A DNA stretch of 64,000 bases from Micractinium sp. NFX-FRZ. Its lineage: Eukaryota; Chlorophyta; Trebouxiophyceae; Chlorellales; Chlorellaceae. Positions 20,582 to 32,400 of the stretch are shown here, one piece after another. The notes under the pieces were generated by a model that saw nothing but the letters and a program-made list of their open reading frames with translations, was not told the origin of the DNA and searched no databases. The DNA lies in NCBI GenBank assembly GCA_029339195.1, contig JAPTJF010000077.1, positions 1-64,000 on the forward strand, read 5' to 3'. The first letter of the stretch is position 1. Each line of letters starts with the position of its first letter. Both the position numbers and the translations under genes were made by a program.

Positions 20582-23487
20582 CTACTGCGGCGAGCTCCTG
20601 AGGCGCAGGAAGTTCTGCATGTAGTCGCACATCACCGGTGGCCAGCGCCTGCACGGCAGAGCAGGGGGCAGGGCGCCGAAAGGCAGAGAATTTCCGTGTG
20701 CCCAGGGAGCGAGCATGAAGTCGAACATCAGCGTGGGCCAGCGCCTGCGCAGCAGAGAGCGAGAGGGGCAGGGCGCACCGGCAGGCAGAGAGTTGGCGCA
20801 TGATCTGCCGGGGCGGAGGGCCCCGCCCTGCCTGCTGCGGTACACCCCTGCCCCTGGCTGTGCAATACAACCCCGCCCACACCTGACTAGCTGCGGTACA
20901 ACCCCTGCTCCCCCACCTGCTGCGGTACAGCCCCTGCTCCCCCCACCCCACCTGATGCGGTACAGCCAGTCTGGGTCGGTGTACTTGGAGCACCCCACAG
21001 TGATGCTCCCGCAAGCAAACTCCCACTGAGACTCAGCCTTGGCTTCCTGCCCCTGCCGCCAGTAGAGCGCCGCCAGCGCCGCCCGCATGTCCACGCTGCC
21101 GGGGGCGCGCCTGTGGGCGTGGGACGAGGTGGGAGGGGCAAGGAGAGCGGAGGGTTTGCAGCATGCAGACTCCTGGTGCCGCCATGTCCTGGCCCCACCC
21201 CCTCCCCCTACCATCCAACAATGAGCCACCTGCCCACCCATCTAGCCGCCGCCTTCATCTCACCCACAGCCGCCTGCTCCTCTGCTGCACCCAATTGAAT
21301 GCAACCACCTCCACCCATGCAACCCTTGGGCCCCCACCCACCTCGCCACTGCCTCCATCTCCTTCACTGCCGCCTCCTCCTGCCCCAGCTGCGCCAGCAT
21401 CAGCGCTGCACCACAGGGCAGCGGCACCGGAATGTTGGCACTGTCAACACAGGGCAGTGGCAGTGTCATCTACTTCCTTTTGGTCTAGTGAGCACAATGC
21501 TGCCAGCCCTCTGTGCTCAGCACACCCCACCTCTCTGCCCTGCATCCCCCGCAGCACACACAGCACCCCCTGCATGGTGCCAAAGCCACCTACCCCACCT
21601 GCGTTGCTGGCAGCAAACACGGCGCCATCCAGGCGGGGGGTGGTGCTGCGCCCGTAGCGGAAGCCCGAGGCGCGCTGGAAGCCCTCGGAGCTCGCCAGGA
21701 AGTTGTCACGCGCGGCCTGCCACTCGCCTGCAGCAGGCAGAGGTGGGGTGTGGTCCAGATGGGTGGGCGAATAGGCGAAGCATTAGGTAAAGGTCATGGT
21801 AAAGATGAGCGAACGAAAGAGCATGCAGGCAGGATGAGAGGGCAGGGGAGGTGCGAGCCAAGGCCAAGCCACACCAGCTGCAAAATTGCAGAGGCAGGCT
21901 GCAGAGCGCACAGCGAGGCCAGGCACAGTGGCATGAGCTGCCGCCCCAACCTGGCAGCCGCAAGCAAGCACTGCCCACCACACTCCGCCCCGGTGGCACC
22001 AGAAGAAGAAGAACAGTACAGTCCGCGGGCGTGTGGTTGAGGAAGCCAACGCTCCGCTGGCATCTCACCCAGGCTGGCGTGGCAGTTGCCCCTGCTGTTG
22101 AGCACGTAAGGGTCCGCCGTCAGGCCGGCACCCTCCGCCAGCAGCAGGGCTTGGTCGTAATCCTTCAGGGCATCCGGCCAGGCGCCTATGCCCTCGTATG
22201 CCAGGCCTCGGCCTACAGAAGGGGGCAGGGGTTGGGTCAGCAAGCCTGTGGTTCCGCCCGCCACCTCACCTACACGCACCTCCCCCCGCCCACCCAACAG
22301 CAGGCGCATCCGCGTGCCCACTGCTACATCCTCACCCGGCCTACCACCAGGCACACGCGGCACACCCACCCTCACTTTTGCCCACCCAGCCGACAGCAGC
22401 CAGGCACCCCACCCAATCACCCTACGGCAAGCACGCGTGGTGCACCGCACCCATCCTCCCTTGCACCCAACAGAAGGCAGGCACCCCACCGGGCGGCCCA
22501 TGCACCCAACAGCAGGCTGGCACTACACCCACCCGCCCGTGCACCCAACAGCAGGCAGGCACTATCATGCGGCAGGCACACCCACCCGCCCGCGTACCCG
22601 ACAGCAGGCGTGCCCGGTCCACTTCAGCGTCTGTTGGCAGCAGGCCCAGCGCTGAGTCAAAGTCTCGCAGGGCATCACTGAAGTTCTTGCCATCTACCAG
22701 AGCCTGCAGCGGTCGCAGCACAATCCAGAGGGACAAACACAACACAGCAAGCTGTTTAGTCTCAGCCCAGCAGCTACCTGACATCTTTCCGGAGCAAACT
22801 GTCCTCCATTTCCCTTGCTTCCTTACCGCCAAATCACATCACACTAGGGTCGTCTGCCCCAGCCGCAGCCCCACCCTACCCCTGCCCCGCTCACCTGCGC
22901 CCGCATCTCCCGCCACCGCGGGTCACGAGGCTCCAGTGCCACAATCTGGTTCAGCAGCTCCACTGTCTGGGCAAAGTCGCGGTCTGTTGGGGGAAGCGAA
23001 GCGTGGATTTTGGGAGGAGGCAGAGGGAAGGGGCCAGGCAGAGCGGGGTGTTATTCGGCAGGGGAGGTGGGGGGAATGCGACTGTAGGGGCAGCAGATGT
23101 TCGGAGGGCCCGCCAGCAATGCGCTTTGTGTCATATCAAAGTGTCACGCTCACCCGCGTATGCCTGCCGGGCCGCCTGCTGCAGCTCCTGCACCTGCAGC
23201 GCTATTTGGCCGGCCTGCGTGGCGGTGGTTTCCGCCGCGCCCGCCGGCGCCGGCGGTGCCGCAAGCACCACCAGGGCGCCAATGCCCGCCAGCAACGCAC
23301 GTCTGCCGACCGGAATGCTGCTGCTAATGGTGCTGCTATTGCCGGAGCCGCCGTCTGTGTGGCCCGGCGCGCAGCCTAGCTGGACGTGGACTTGGAAGGC
23401 ACGACGCTGCCTGCTCTGGCATCGTTGCTGCTGGCGTCGAGGCCTTTGTTGCACTTCTAGCTGTGTTGACGCCATCACGCTCGCCAT
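20582..23487 (-). CDS. Thylakoid-lumen TPR protein, 363 aa
   Basis: Eight exons join in phase: 23154-23487, 22895-22983, 22598-22703, 22069-22212, 21599-21727, 21342-21405, 20952-21110 and 20582-20648. The N-terminus is a bipartite chloroplast/lumen signal: a Ser/Gln/Arg-rich transit region, then GRRALLAGIGALVVLAA with a twin arginine at 62-63 and a likely AxA cut near 82-85, so Tat-dependent import into the lumen is expected. The body holds helical TPR units (FAQTVELLNQIVALEP, FSDALRDFDSALGLLP, WPDALKDYDQALLLAE, ALMLAQLGQEEAAVKEMEAV, ALYWRQGQEAKAESQWEF). Plants and algae have such single-copy chloroplast TPR proteins, likely scaffolds for photosystem biogenesis, but the partner is unknown. 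ATG 23487 is the first in-frame ATG and faces the U-box gene across 161 bp. Confidence 0.85.
20713..20777 (-). repeat. Intronic echo of TPR gene last exon
   Basis: About 60 bp resembling 20618-20675. The original is the last exon start, its acceptor and pyrimidine tract. The copy lies upstream in the preceding intron and reads RWPTLMFDFM where the exon reads RWPPVMCDYM, with an intact CAG acceptor in the same phase. Confidence 0.85.
20830..20970 (-). repeat. Four degenerate echoes of TPR exon 7 donor edge
   Basis: The block CTG-TGCGGTACA plus a C-rich tail occurs at about 20830, 20862, 20890 and 20920, next to the true exon 7 edge (20951-20966). Each unit carries, on the minus strand, a version of TGTACCGCA followed by a donor-like GGTG in the two best copies. 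Confidence 0.75.
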
Positions 23488-23648
23488 CGCCACACTCTTG
23501 GCAGCACACCTCGAGCTGAGCAGACACCCCCTTGTGCTGGGTCAGAGCTCTTCTTAATTGCACATCGAGGTGTCGAGCGGCGATCGCGGGGCCCGAGGAG
23601 CCGCGGGCGCCAGCGCGGGGGGACGTGGAGAAGCTCGGAGGAGAAACG
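23488..23648. promoter_or_regulatory. 161-bp divergent promoter region
   Basis: Only 161 bp separate the start codons of the TPR gene (-) and the U-box gene (+). Both promoters and 5' UTRs must share this GC-rich segment. No defined motif was recognised. Confidence 0.5.
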
Positions 23649-26600
23649 ATGGGCGCTCCACCGTCCACAAGCGGTGTGGGACGTGATCATTATGATGATG
23701 ACGGAAGCAGAGCAGAGCGCGGCGCGGAAACCGACGGTGCGAGCAACACCTCCCCGCCGCCAGCGGTCGGGCTGCCGCCACCGCCCGCCGCGCCGCGCCC
23801 GGCAGGTGCGTGCGGCCGATGCGCACGTCACGCAGCAGCATTTGCGTTAGTCCTGGGTTCACTTGCCATCATAGGACACGCAGATCATGGCACGCACACA
23901 ATATCACTGACACCCACGGACACTGTTCCTCTAAACAAAAGGATACCACAACAATGAAGGTACCTCACCACTCTTCCCTGCTTCCCCCCTGCAGAGCCTC
24001 CAGAGGAGTATATCGACCCCATCAGCCAGGAAGTGATGCTGGACCCGGTGCTGCTGGTGGAAACGGGGCAGGTGAGCTGCGCTGAGGTGCCCTTAGTCTG
24101 TGTTTGGCTTGGGGACGGATGAGTGCTTGTACTGCCTCATCTTGCGCACGCTGCCCCATGCAGCTCACGGACGGGGCAGGTGCTCTGTTCTAGTGTTCAA
24201 TCGGCGTTGTGTGATGTGCTGTGCCGCCGCGGCCACGGGTCTGCATGCAGGCGGCTGCACCCGCCAGGCCTGCGCAACCCACTGCCTTGTCTGCAAATGG
24301 CACAACGCGTGCGTCCAGATTTTGTTTGCAGAGCTACAAGCATGCCAGCATATCTGGGCAAAGTTTACAAGTTGTGATTTAAGCTGTATTTGTTGCTGTG
24401 TGATGGACAAATTCGCATCCCCATTTTGCCGTGCAGAGCTACGAGCGGGCCACCCTGGCCGAGTGGTTCCAGCAGTGTGCCCACACCGGGCGGCCCCTCA
24501 CCGATCCGCTCACAGGCCAGGTACCGGGTGGCTTCTCTAATCTGTAGGGCTGCCGATCAGTAGGGACTGCCAGTCAGTACTGCTGCCGGCCTGCTGGGAG
24601 GCTGACAGTCACATGTTGCATGCCGTGCCTGCTTTGCCGCCCCTCCCTCGATTGGGGCGTACATGCGGCCAGCCCGAGAGCAGTGTCCTCATCCCCTCTC
24701 CCCGCTTGGCAACTTCCTGTCAACCCTCGTGTGCCGCCTCCTCCTCCTCACTTGGGCATCACCAGGTGCTCAAGCCCTGCTGCCCCCTCTTGTGCTGCCC
24801 CCTTCCTCACTGCCGAACTCAGCAGGCGCTCAAGTCCACAACAGTGGTGAGCAACTACTCCCTTAAAAGCCTGATCGCCACCTGGGCGGAGCGCCAGCGC
24901 ATCTCAGACCTCCACTCCTTTGCCAAGGAAGTGGGGCGGCAGCGGTCGATGGCGCACGGCCCCGCGGCGGCGGCGCAGGCGCTGGGCGCGCTGCGCCTCT
25001 CAGGCGGCGGCGGCGGCGGAAATCCGACTGGTGGCGGTTGGGGCGCAGATGGGGGCAGCAGCGGGGCAGGCTACCCTGCCATCGCCTACGGTTCAGGGCC
25101 CGGAAGTGTAGGAGGCAACCCGTCGCAGCCGCAGCAGCCGCAGCACAGTGCCCAGCCTCCCGCCGGCCCGCCCCATCCTCAGCCCGCGGCTTCTGCCGCT
25201 CAGCCCCCCTCCGCTGATGCCTTTGGCGCCCAGCCGGGGCTGTACCCCACAGCGCAGCAGCCCATGGGCGTGGGCAAGCGGCGGCAGGCGGAGACGGCGC
25301 TGGCGGCGCTGCGCTCCGCCGCCACGCACCAGGACAGCGCCAGCAGGGGGGCAGCTCCCTACAATGCGTGGACGCTGCAGCAGCTGGCGGGGGATGCCGA
25401 GGGGCGGGAGCTTCTGTGGGAGGTGAGGGGTTGTAGAGACAGGGAGGCAGCAGTGCATAGAGGTGGGGAGGGGGAGGGGTTCCCCCCCGGAGGGTGGGGG
25501 AGGCCGGAGGGGAGGTAGGCAGGCTGGCTGGCTGGCTGGCTGTGCACACCCAGGAGAGATGCATGTGTTGCACTGCCAGGCGTTGCCAGTGAAAGCGCAG
25601 TCAATCCTGCAGAGCCTTGCCTCCTGTGCCCACGTGCTGCCGCTGTGCTCTACCACTTGCTGCCTGTGCCGTGCCGCTTCCCCGGCTGCCTCGCCCCGAA
25701 ACCTGCCCCGCTGCTGCCTCCTCTGCCCTCGATCAGCTTGCCCGCCAGGGCAAGTCCATGCCTTTTGCAATCCTTCTTGGCTGTGCAACTGAAAGAAGAG
25801 CCACATGCCTGCTCCGATGTCTGCTGTGCGCCCCAACCTGGCTGCAGGGCAATGCCATCCCTCTGGCAATCTACCTGCTGGGGCAGCTGCAGAAGGAACC
25901 AGAGGAGGCGCTGCTGGCAGCCGCCGCGCCCGCCCTGTGCGGCATCCTGCAGAGGCTTGGGGCACGGGACGCAGGTGTGTGTGCTCAGCAGGGTGGATGC
26001 GCCCCAGCTGTGCTTAGCTGGCGAGGCGCCTGTGCTGCCTGCCACACGCATCACCCCACCGCCTGCCCTCCTGAGCATGCGCCACCTGCATGTACTGCCT
26101 GCTTCCCCTGCACCCGCACCGCAGAAGCCGCTGCCAGCATCTGCCAGTGCGGCGGCGTGCACGCTCTGGTCTCCCACCTGACGGCGGCGCAGCCAGAGCT
26201 GCGGGCGGCGGCCTGCCGTGCGCTTTATTACATGGGGTGGCAAGGAGCAGACATCAGGTGGGGCGGGGGGTGAGATCGCTGCCAGCAGTGCAGCAACCAG
26301 TGGGCCTGGCAATGCTGGGCGTGGCTGTCGGTGCATGATCACTGCAGGGCATGGGGGGGTGCGCGAGTCTGCGCGCTTCTGCCAGCTGTTGCGTGCCTCG
26401 GCCCCCACACCCCTATCGTGTTCATCTACCCTGTCTCCCTCCCTGTCCCCCCCTCCCCCTCCCTCCCGGCCCCTCCTGCCTGGCCCCCCTAGGTCTACCA
26501 TCCTAGAGGGCCTGACGCAGCACGCCGCTGCCTGCAAGCTCCCAAGCAAGCCTCTGCTAGCCTTTTGGAGGTTCTGGGAGCAGCCCGCTGGCGGCGCCGT

Positions 26601-28041
26601 TGACAACAGCAGCACCCTGGCAGCGGCTGGAAGGGAGGCAGAGAGGGAGGCACTTGCGCTGCTGCTGCACATGCTAGCAGAGGGGTGCAGCGGCGAAGCC
26701 AGGGGCAGCACGGACAGCACGGCAGCTGATTCTGCGCTGGAACCGCTCGATGCGGCGTCCACCGCTGTGCCCGCAGTGCTGGCGCATGCAGCGGCGGCCA
26801 GCCAGGAAGCTGCGGTGCGCTTTGCAGCTCACGAGGCGGCAGTCCAGCTGTGCCAGCTGCCCCAGAATCGGCCGCTGCTGCTGTCCGCGCTGCTGCGGCA
26901 GGGGCAGGAAAACGGCGGCAGCAGTGCCAGCGGTGCAGGCAGCACAGCAGGCAGCACGGCGGCAGGCAACGTGGCTTGGCTGCTTTGGGTGCTGTGCTTC
27001 AGGGCGGAGCGCGGCGAGAGCCGACCCTCAGCCGTGCACGCAGCGGCCCAGCAGGGCACAGAGCTGCTAGCCATGCTTGAGGCAGCACTGGATGCCAGTC
27101 AGAGCGCAGGCGCCACCAGCCGGTTCTACGCTGCGGGCCTGCTGACCTGCCTGCTGTTTGAACCGTCGGTGCGCGGCGACGGCAGCGCCGCGGCAGCAGC
27201 GGATGCAGTGCGGCGCCTGCTCGCTTCGGCCCCCGCAGCAGGCGTGCTGCAAGGCCTGCTTGCAGCGCTGGACCCTGCTGTGGCCGCTGCCCTTCCGCAG
27301 GCGGCCAGGGCGGCTGCCCTGGCAGTTGCAAATCTCGCTGCCTTTAGAGGCGGCGCTGCCGCGCCTGCTGCGCCGCTGGCAGGCGGCGGGGGCAGCGGCG
27401 ACGTTGGCAAGTGGCTGTCCTCTCGGCTGGGAGGCGCACTGAAGCACATGCAGCAGCAGGCAGCGCAGCAGGCACAGCAGGAGTACCAGCAGTTTGAGCA
27501 GCCGGGGCAGGGGCAGGAGGAGGGGCAGGCGCACACGCCAACCGCGCAACAGCCCACCGACCCACGCGGCGCTCTCCTACACCACGGCGCAGTGCCCCTG
27601 CTGCTGTCCTTGGTTGTCAGCAGCAGCGCAGCAGCCGCAGCTAGCGATGCCATAGCTCGTACCCCTGGCAGCACCCCTGCCTCCACCGCCCTGACGCCCG
27701 ACTCCCGTCAGGCGGCCGCGGAGGCTGCAGCGTCGGCGGCCGAAGAGGCGGGGCTGCAAAGAGCAGTGCTGGGCGCCGCCCTTCTTGCGCTCAACAACCT
27801 GTGTGCCGACCCAGCGGCTGCAGGCGCTCTGCGCGCCGCTGCTCGCGCCTCCAGCGGCCTACACCAGCAGCTGCAGGCCGCCCTAAATGCGGCGCTGGGG
27901 GACCGTGCGCTGCCAGAGGCCGCACGCAGCCACGCCCGCCTGCTGCTGCACACGCTGAGCGGCGCGCCGGGGCAGCGCCACCAACCCGTGTGCACCGTGC
28001 TGCAGCCGCCGCGCCCCACGCCCGCCTACCCAAACCCCTGA
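23649..28041 (+). CDS. U-box/ARM-repeat E3 ubiquitin ligase, 907 aa
   Basis: Seven exons join in phase: 23649-23805, 23995-24071, 24437-24520, 24826-25422, 25848-25974, 26125-26257 and 26493-28041. The U-box spans exons 2-4 (residues about 54-130): EEYIDPISQEVMLDPVLLVE, SYERATLAEWFQQC, PLTDPLTG, then STTVVSNYSLKSLIATWAE, matching the family order. A Gly/Gln/Pro-rich linker follows. After that come Ala/Leu-rich helical units typical of armadillo repeats (IPLAIYLLGQLQ, LVSHLTAAQPELRAAACRAL, LLSALLRQG, AVPLLLSLVVSS, LLALNNLCADPAAAGAL). It should recruit an E2 through the U-box and bind substrate through the ARM part. The unusually large last exon (1549 nt) encodes over half of the protein. A TGTAA signal lies at 28216. 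Confidence 0.87.
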
Positions 28042-29422
28042 GCCCTGCTCTCATTAATTGTGTTCAACCTGCGCTTCTCCCTGCTCTGCAATGCTGCACC
28101 GTGTCTGTTTCTTGCCATGCTGTTGTACCATCAACACTTGCTGTTGTACTTCGGCTGGGGACTGCGCGTCCTGCTCCCTTCAATCAGAAGCTGTACTTGT
28201 ATCAGGCAGACACCTTGTAAAGCAACCGTGTGTGCGCCAAGGGAGGCGCAGGCTCCCAGCTGCCTTCCCTCCTGCGTGGCGGCGTGGCGCAAAGGGCGCC
28301 CTGCGCATGATGCACAGACTGCAGGGGGCAAGGGGGCCTGCAAAGGGGTGGCAGCAGACAGACTGGGCAACGTGCTGTGCCATACTCCTCCGTGAGTTTG
28401 CTGTGCCTGCCTGCCTGGTGTGTGCCTGACATGTAATTCCGTGTGTTACCAGCGGCCCCGCAGAAGGAAGAAGAAGCAAAGCAGCAGGCGGCGCGACGGC
28501 CATCACACATCTGGCTGGCTGGCTGGCTGTCTGGCCCCAGGCGCTAGGAGGAGGATGAGGAATGGTGCCCAGAGGATGGCGGCTGTACAAAAAGTTGGAG
28601 GGGGCAAGCGGCCCCCAAGGGCTGGCCGGCGCTCGGGCGTATTGCAGCCCTGTGGCAAAACGAGCGCCGTCAACAGGCAGGGGAGGCGAGCGGGGAGGCG
28701 GCAGGGGCTGGGCTAGCGGGCCTGATCTAGAGGGCAGGGCAGGGCAGTGAAGGGCCGAAGGGGCCTGCTGGTTTGGGACTTGGGAGAAGGGGAAGTGCTG
28801 GGCGGAGTAACAGACGTGCCGGCAGCAGTGGGGGCAGGGGGCGCATGCCCACATTGAAAGTAAGGGTACAGGGGGCTGGGTGGGGAGATGGCAGGCGGGA
28901 AGCCAACGGGAAAGCCGCGCGCAGTTGGTGGGTGGGCCGGCGGCGCCGGGAGCGAGAGGGAAAAGAGGGCAGGTTAAGTGAGGAGATGTGAGGTGCGGTT
29001 AGGTGGGGTGAAACAAGGGTGTGAAGGGTGGGCAGGGTGCCAATGAATCCCCAGCAGTGCAAAAAAAAGACAAGTCAGGATGGGTCAGGAAGTCGAAGGG
29101 GCACAGCCAGCAGGCGGCTGGCGGGGGAGTCAGGGCGGTGGCAGCCTTGCCTTTCAAGAGAAGGGTAAGCAAGGGGCCCGCTGAGGGTAGCAATGTCACG
29201 TCACAGACAGACACAGAAAGAAGGAGACGAGGGGGGAGCAAGAAAGAAGATAGGATTCTTACGGTCAGAGAAGGTCAGGGCGGGCACGCACATGCCAGCC
29301 TGGCGGGCGGCACAGCAGGCCGGCCTAAAAGCGTTGCCCTGCCCAGCTTGGCAGCAGCTGCCGGGAAACACCCGAACCAACCGCCAAGCCAGGCCAGGCT
29401 GCAGTGCGGCCAGCGTCCCGGC
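28042..29422. other. Convergent intergenic region
   Basis: Lies between the U-box gene (+) and the HARE-HTH gene (-) and should contain both 3' UTRs. It is strand-asymmetric, with long G-rich runs on the plus strand from 28540 to 29270. No gene was recognised. Confidence 0.5.
28216..28220 (+). terminator. Candidate TGTAA poly(A) signal of U-box gene
   Basis: TGTAA 174 bp past the stop codon at 28041. Confidence 0.4.
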
Positions 29423-32400
29423 TCAGTGCGCCTGCAGCGGCGAGCTGCCAGGCAACGCCACGTGTGCCGCATCCCCATGCGCCACTGGCTCGCCGAGCGG
29501 CCGCGCCTCTGCGGGCGCGCGCACGGGGGGCGGCGCCGCCAGCGCTGCCACGGCGGCGGCTGCCGACACCGCCGGGCCATGCTCGGCGCAGCGGATTCGG
29601 TCCATGAGGTACGAGAAGGAGGAGGTGCAGCTGGGCTGCCGCTTCAGCGCCAGCTGCGGTCGGGGCAGGGGCAGGGGCAGAGGGCAGGGGCATGTTGGAG
29701 TGGTGAAGCGGTGGGGGCGTGGGGCAAGGGGAAGACCCTGCTGGTGGGCTGAGGTCCACAGTTATTGCGCAGCTGCCGGCGTGCACAGACCAGCTCAGCA
29801 TGGCAAAGCAGGCTGGCCCCCAGGTACACCCCAACCCAACCCAGCCCTGCACGAAATGCCGTTTCTAAGCAGCCCTCCAGCTCAGCACCCACCTGGCAGA
29901 CGTTCATGATCTCGGCCGCGCGGCTCAGTGCCGCCACCGCCAGCTGCTTGGAAGCTGACTCAGCACAGCCCGCCAGGTACAGGCGGGAGAGGGAGAGGTA
30001 CGCCTTGCCCACCTGCGGTGGTGGGTTGCAGGAGGTGGGTTGCAGGGGTGACGGGGAGAGGGGGCCAGGGAACCGCTTGATAACTCCAGTTCAGGGAGGC
30101 AGCTGCCCGTCTGATGACATGCTTTTGTAAGCAGACATCGCCACTGCTTGCCTCGGGGTGGCTGGTGCCCAGCTCCCTTCTCAAGGCGCAGGCCAGGCCA
30201 CCCCTGGCGCTGCCACCCTGGCACCGCGCCACAGAGTAACACCGCACTCTGCCAGTGCTTGCCTCTGGGTGGCTGGTCCCCAGCTCCTTCTCCAACGACA
30301 TCACTTGAGCCTCAGCCTCCTTGAGCTGCTCCGGCTGCATGGCAGAGGGAGCGGCGCCAGCGCCGGTACCGCCCTCGCGGCCGTGCGCCGCCGCATTGGC
30401 CTGCAGGGGAGGGGTGGGAAACAGGACGTGCACGAGGGGTGTGGGCAGGGGCACAAGGAAAGCAGCCCATGAGAGTGCATGGGAGGATAAACTGCAATCT
30501 GAGGTGCTGGCCAAGCTAGTAGTACCTGCTCCAATGCAATCAGCGGGCCGTGCAGTACCCACTCTGCCTCCGACTCCTCACCCAATTCCCCCACAATGGG
30601 TCCCAACCCTACCTGGGCTTCCACCTCTGGCAGCGGCAGGTTCAGGATGTTGACCTGCTCCTGCCCCTCCGCCTGCATGGTCGCCGCCACGCTGCCTGGC
30701 CGTGCAGAATTGCCGCCCGCCGCCGCAGAAGCAGCCAAGAAGGGCCGGTTGCTGCCAAGCACCACAAGGTCTATGCTGCCGCTGCTGCCTGCGGTGGGAA
30801 GCTCCCCGGCAGCTGCCACATCATCAAAGGCGCCGCTGCCGCGGGCGCCGCGCTGCTTGGGCAGCGGCGGCAGGCCGGGGCCCGCGGCGGCGCCGGGGGG
30901 CGGCTGGCCGTACATGTAGTGCGGCGGGTAGTACCCATAAGGTGGTGGGTACATGGCGTGGTAGGGGTACTGCAGAAGTGGGGCAGCCAGGCGGGCAGAC
31001 GGGAGGCACGTGGGTTAGGGACAGGGCAGCGCTTGAAAGAAGGTTTTCCCGGCGCGTCGCGTTGCGGCAGGCAGCCTGGCAGGCATGAACGCAGGCGGGC
31101 AGCCCGGCAGGCATCAAGGCCGGCAGGCAGCAGGACTGCAGGAGGCCATCAGAATGAGTAACCGCAAAGCCATCTATGTGCAGACACACCTGCATGTGGT
31201 GGTAGGGGTGCATGCCGCTCGCCGCCGCCGCCGCCGCTGCCTCGGCGTGAGCGTGGGGGAAGCCAGGGAAGCCGGCAGGGTGGTGGGGGCCCGCTCCGCC
31301 CTCATACCCTCGGGAGGTAGGCTCCTCAGCTGCCGCCTCTGCCACGGCAGCCAGCATGGCAGCCGCATCGTCCTCCTCGTCTCCTGCGCTGGCAACCGCC
31401 TTGCTGCCGCTGCCCGCCGGCTGCGGCTCCTCATGCGCCTGCTCCTCTCCCACTGCCTGCTCACCCGCCGGCTGGCCCTGGCTGCCGGCCAGCGCCGGCG
31501 CCGGCACTGCCTCGTCGCCCTGCTGCTGCTGCTGCTGCGCCTGCTGTGCCTGCTCCCCGTCCACCGCCATTGGCTCAGCGCCGTCTGCCGGTGCTGCTGC
31601 CGGTGCTGCCGTTGCACCAGGCCGCTGCTCTGCCGTCGCAGCCGCCGCTTCCTGGGCCTCTGCTGGCAGCGGGTTACCCTCGGAGTCGTATTTGGTGTCA
31701 GCCTCCCCTCCATCCTTGGACGAAGTCCTGCACAGCAAAGCACAGCAGGCGCAGCAGGGCGCAGCGGGACGAAGCAGGACGGTCAGAGGCGTGACAGTGG
31801 CACGGCATGAGACACAAGAGGCACGCAAGGACGGCAAGCAGGTGAGCACTCACAGGCCGGGGTGCCGCCCAGCGTGCCGCCCTCTTGGCCTGCAGCCCAC
31901 CCCAGCCCTATCTATTGGTTCGACTCAGTGCACTCACTTGTGCAGCTCCTCTGCCGCCGACAGCAGCTCCATCAGCCCGTCTGGCGAGTCGTCGGCGCCG
32001 CCCTTGGCGGCGGCAGCGGCGGCGGCAGCCGCGGCCGCGGCGGCCGCCGACTGCGCTGCCATGCCGGGCAGCATGCCCAGCGGGAGGCCCATGTGGGACA
32101 TGGGGGGCATGCCTGCAGGTGCAAGCAGGCAGGCAGAAGGGCAAGTGGGGGCGTGGGAGGTGAGGGGGCAGAGATCCGCAGGCCGCGATACCCATGCTGG
32201 CATGCAAACAGCGCTGCTGTGTATGCCACGCAGCCGATGCATGTGGTGTGTGTGCAAGGAAGGGAACTGCCACCCAAGCACAGCCTGCCTGCCTGCTTGC
32301 CACCCAGGCACAGCCGCGCACCTGGGTAGGGCACCATGGGCGGGTAGGGTGTGCCGATGGGCACGCCGTCGCTGTCCATCATGGGGGGCAGCATGGGGGG

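Noticed and set aside
22198..23379. 393-codon plus-strand open frame opposite the TPR gene
   Set aside because: Antisense to TPR exons and introns. It is low-complexity His/Pro/Thr sequence, consistent with GC skew.
25650..26762. 370-codon minus-strand open frame
   Set aside because: Antisense to U-box/ARM exons, which have clear family sequence on the plus strand.
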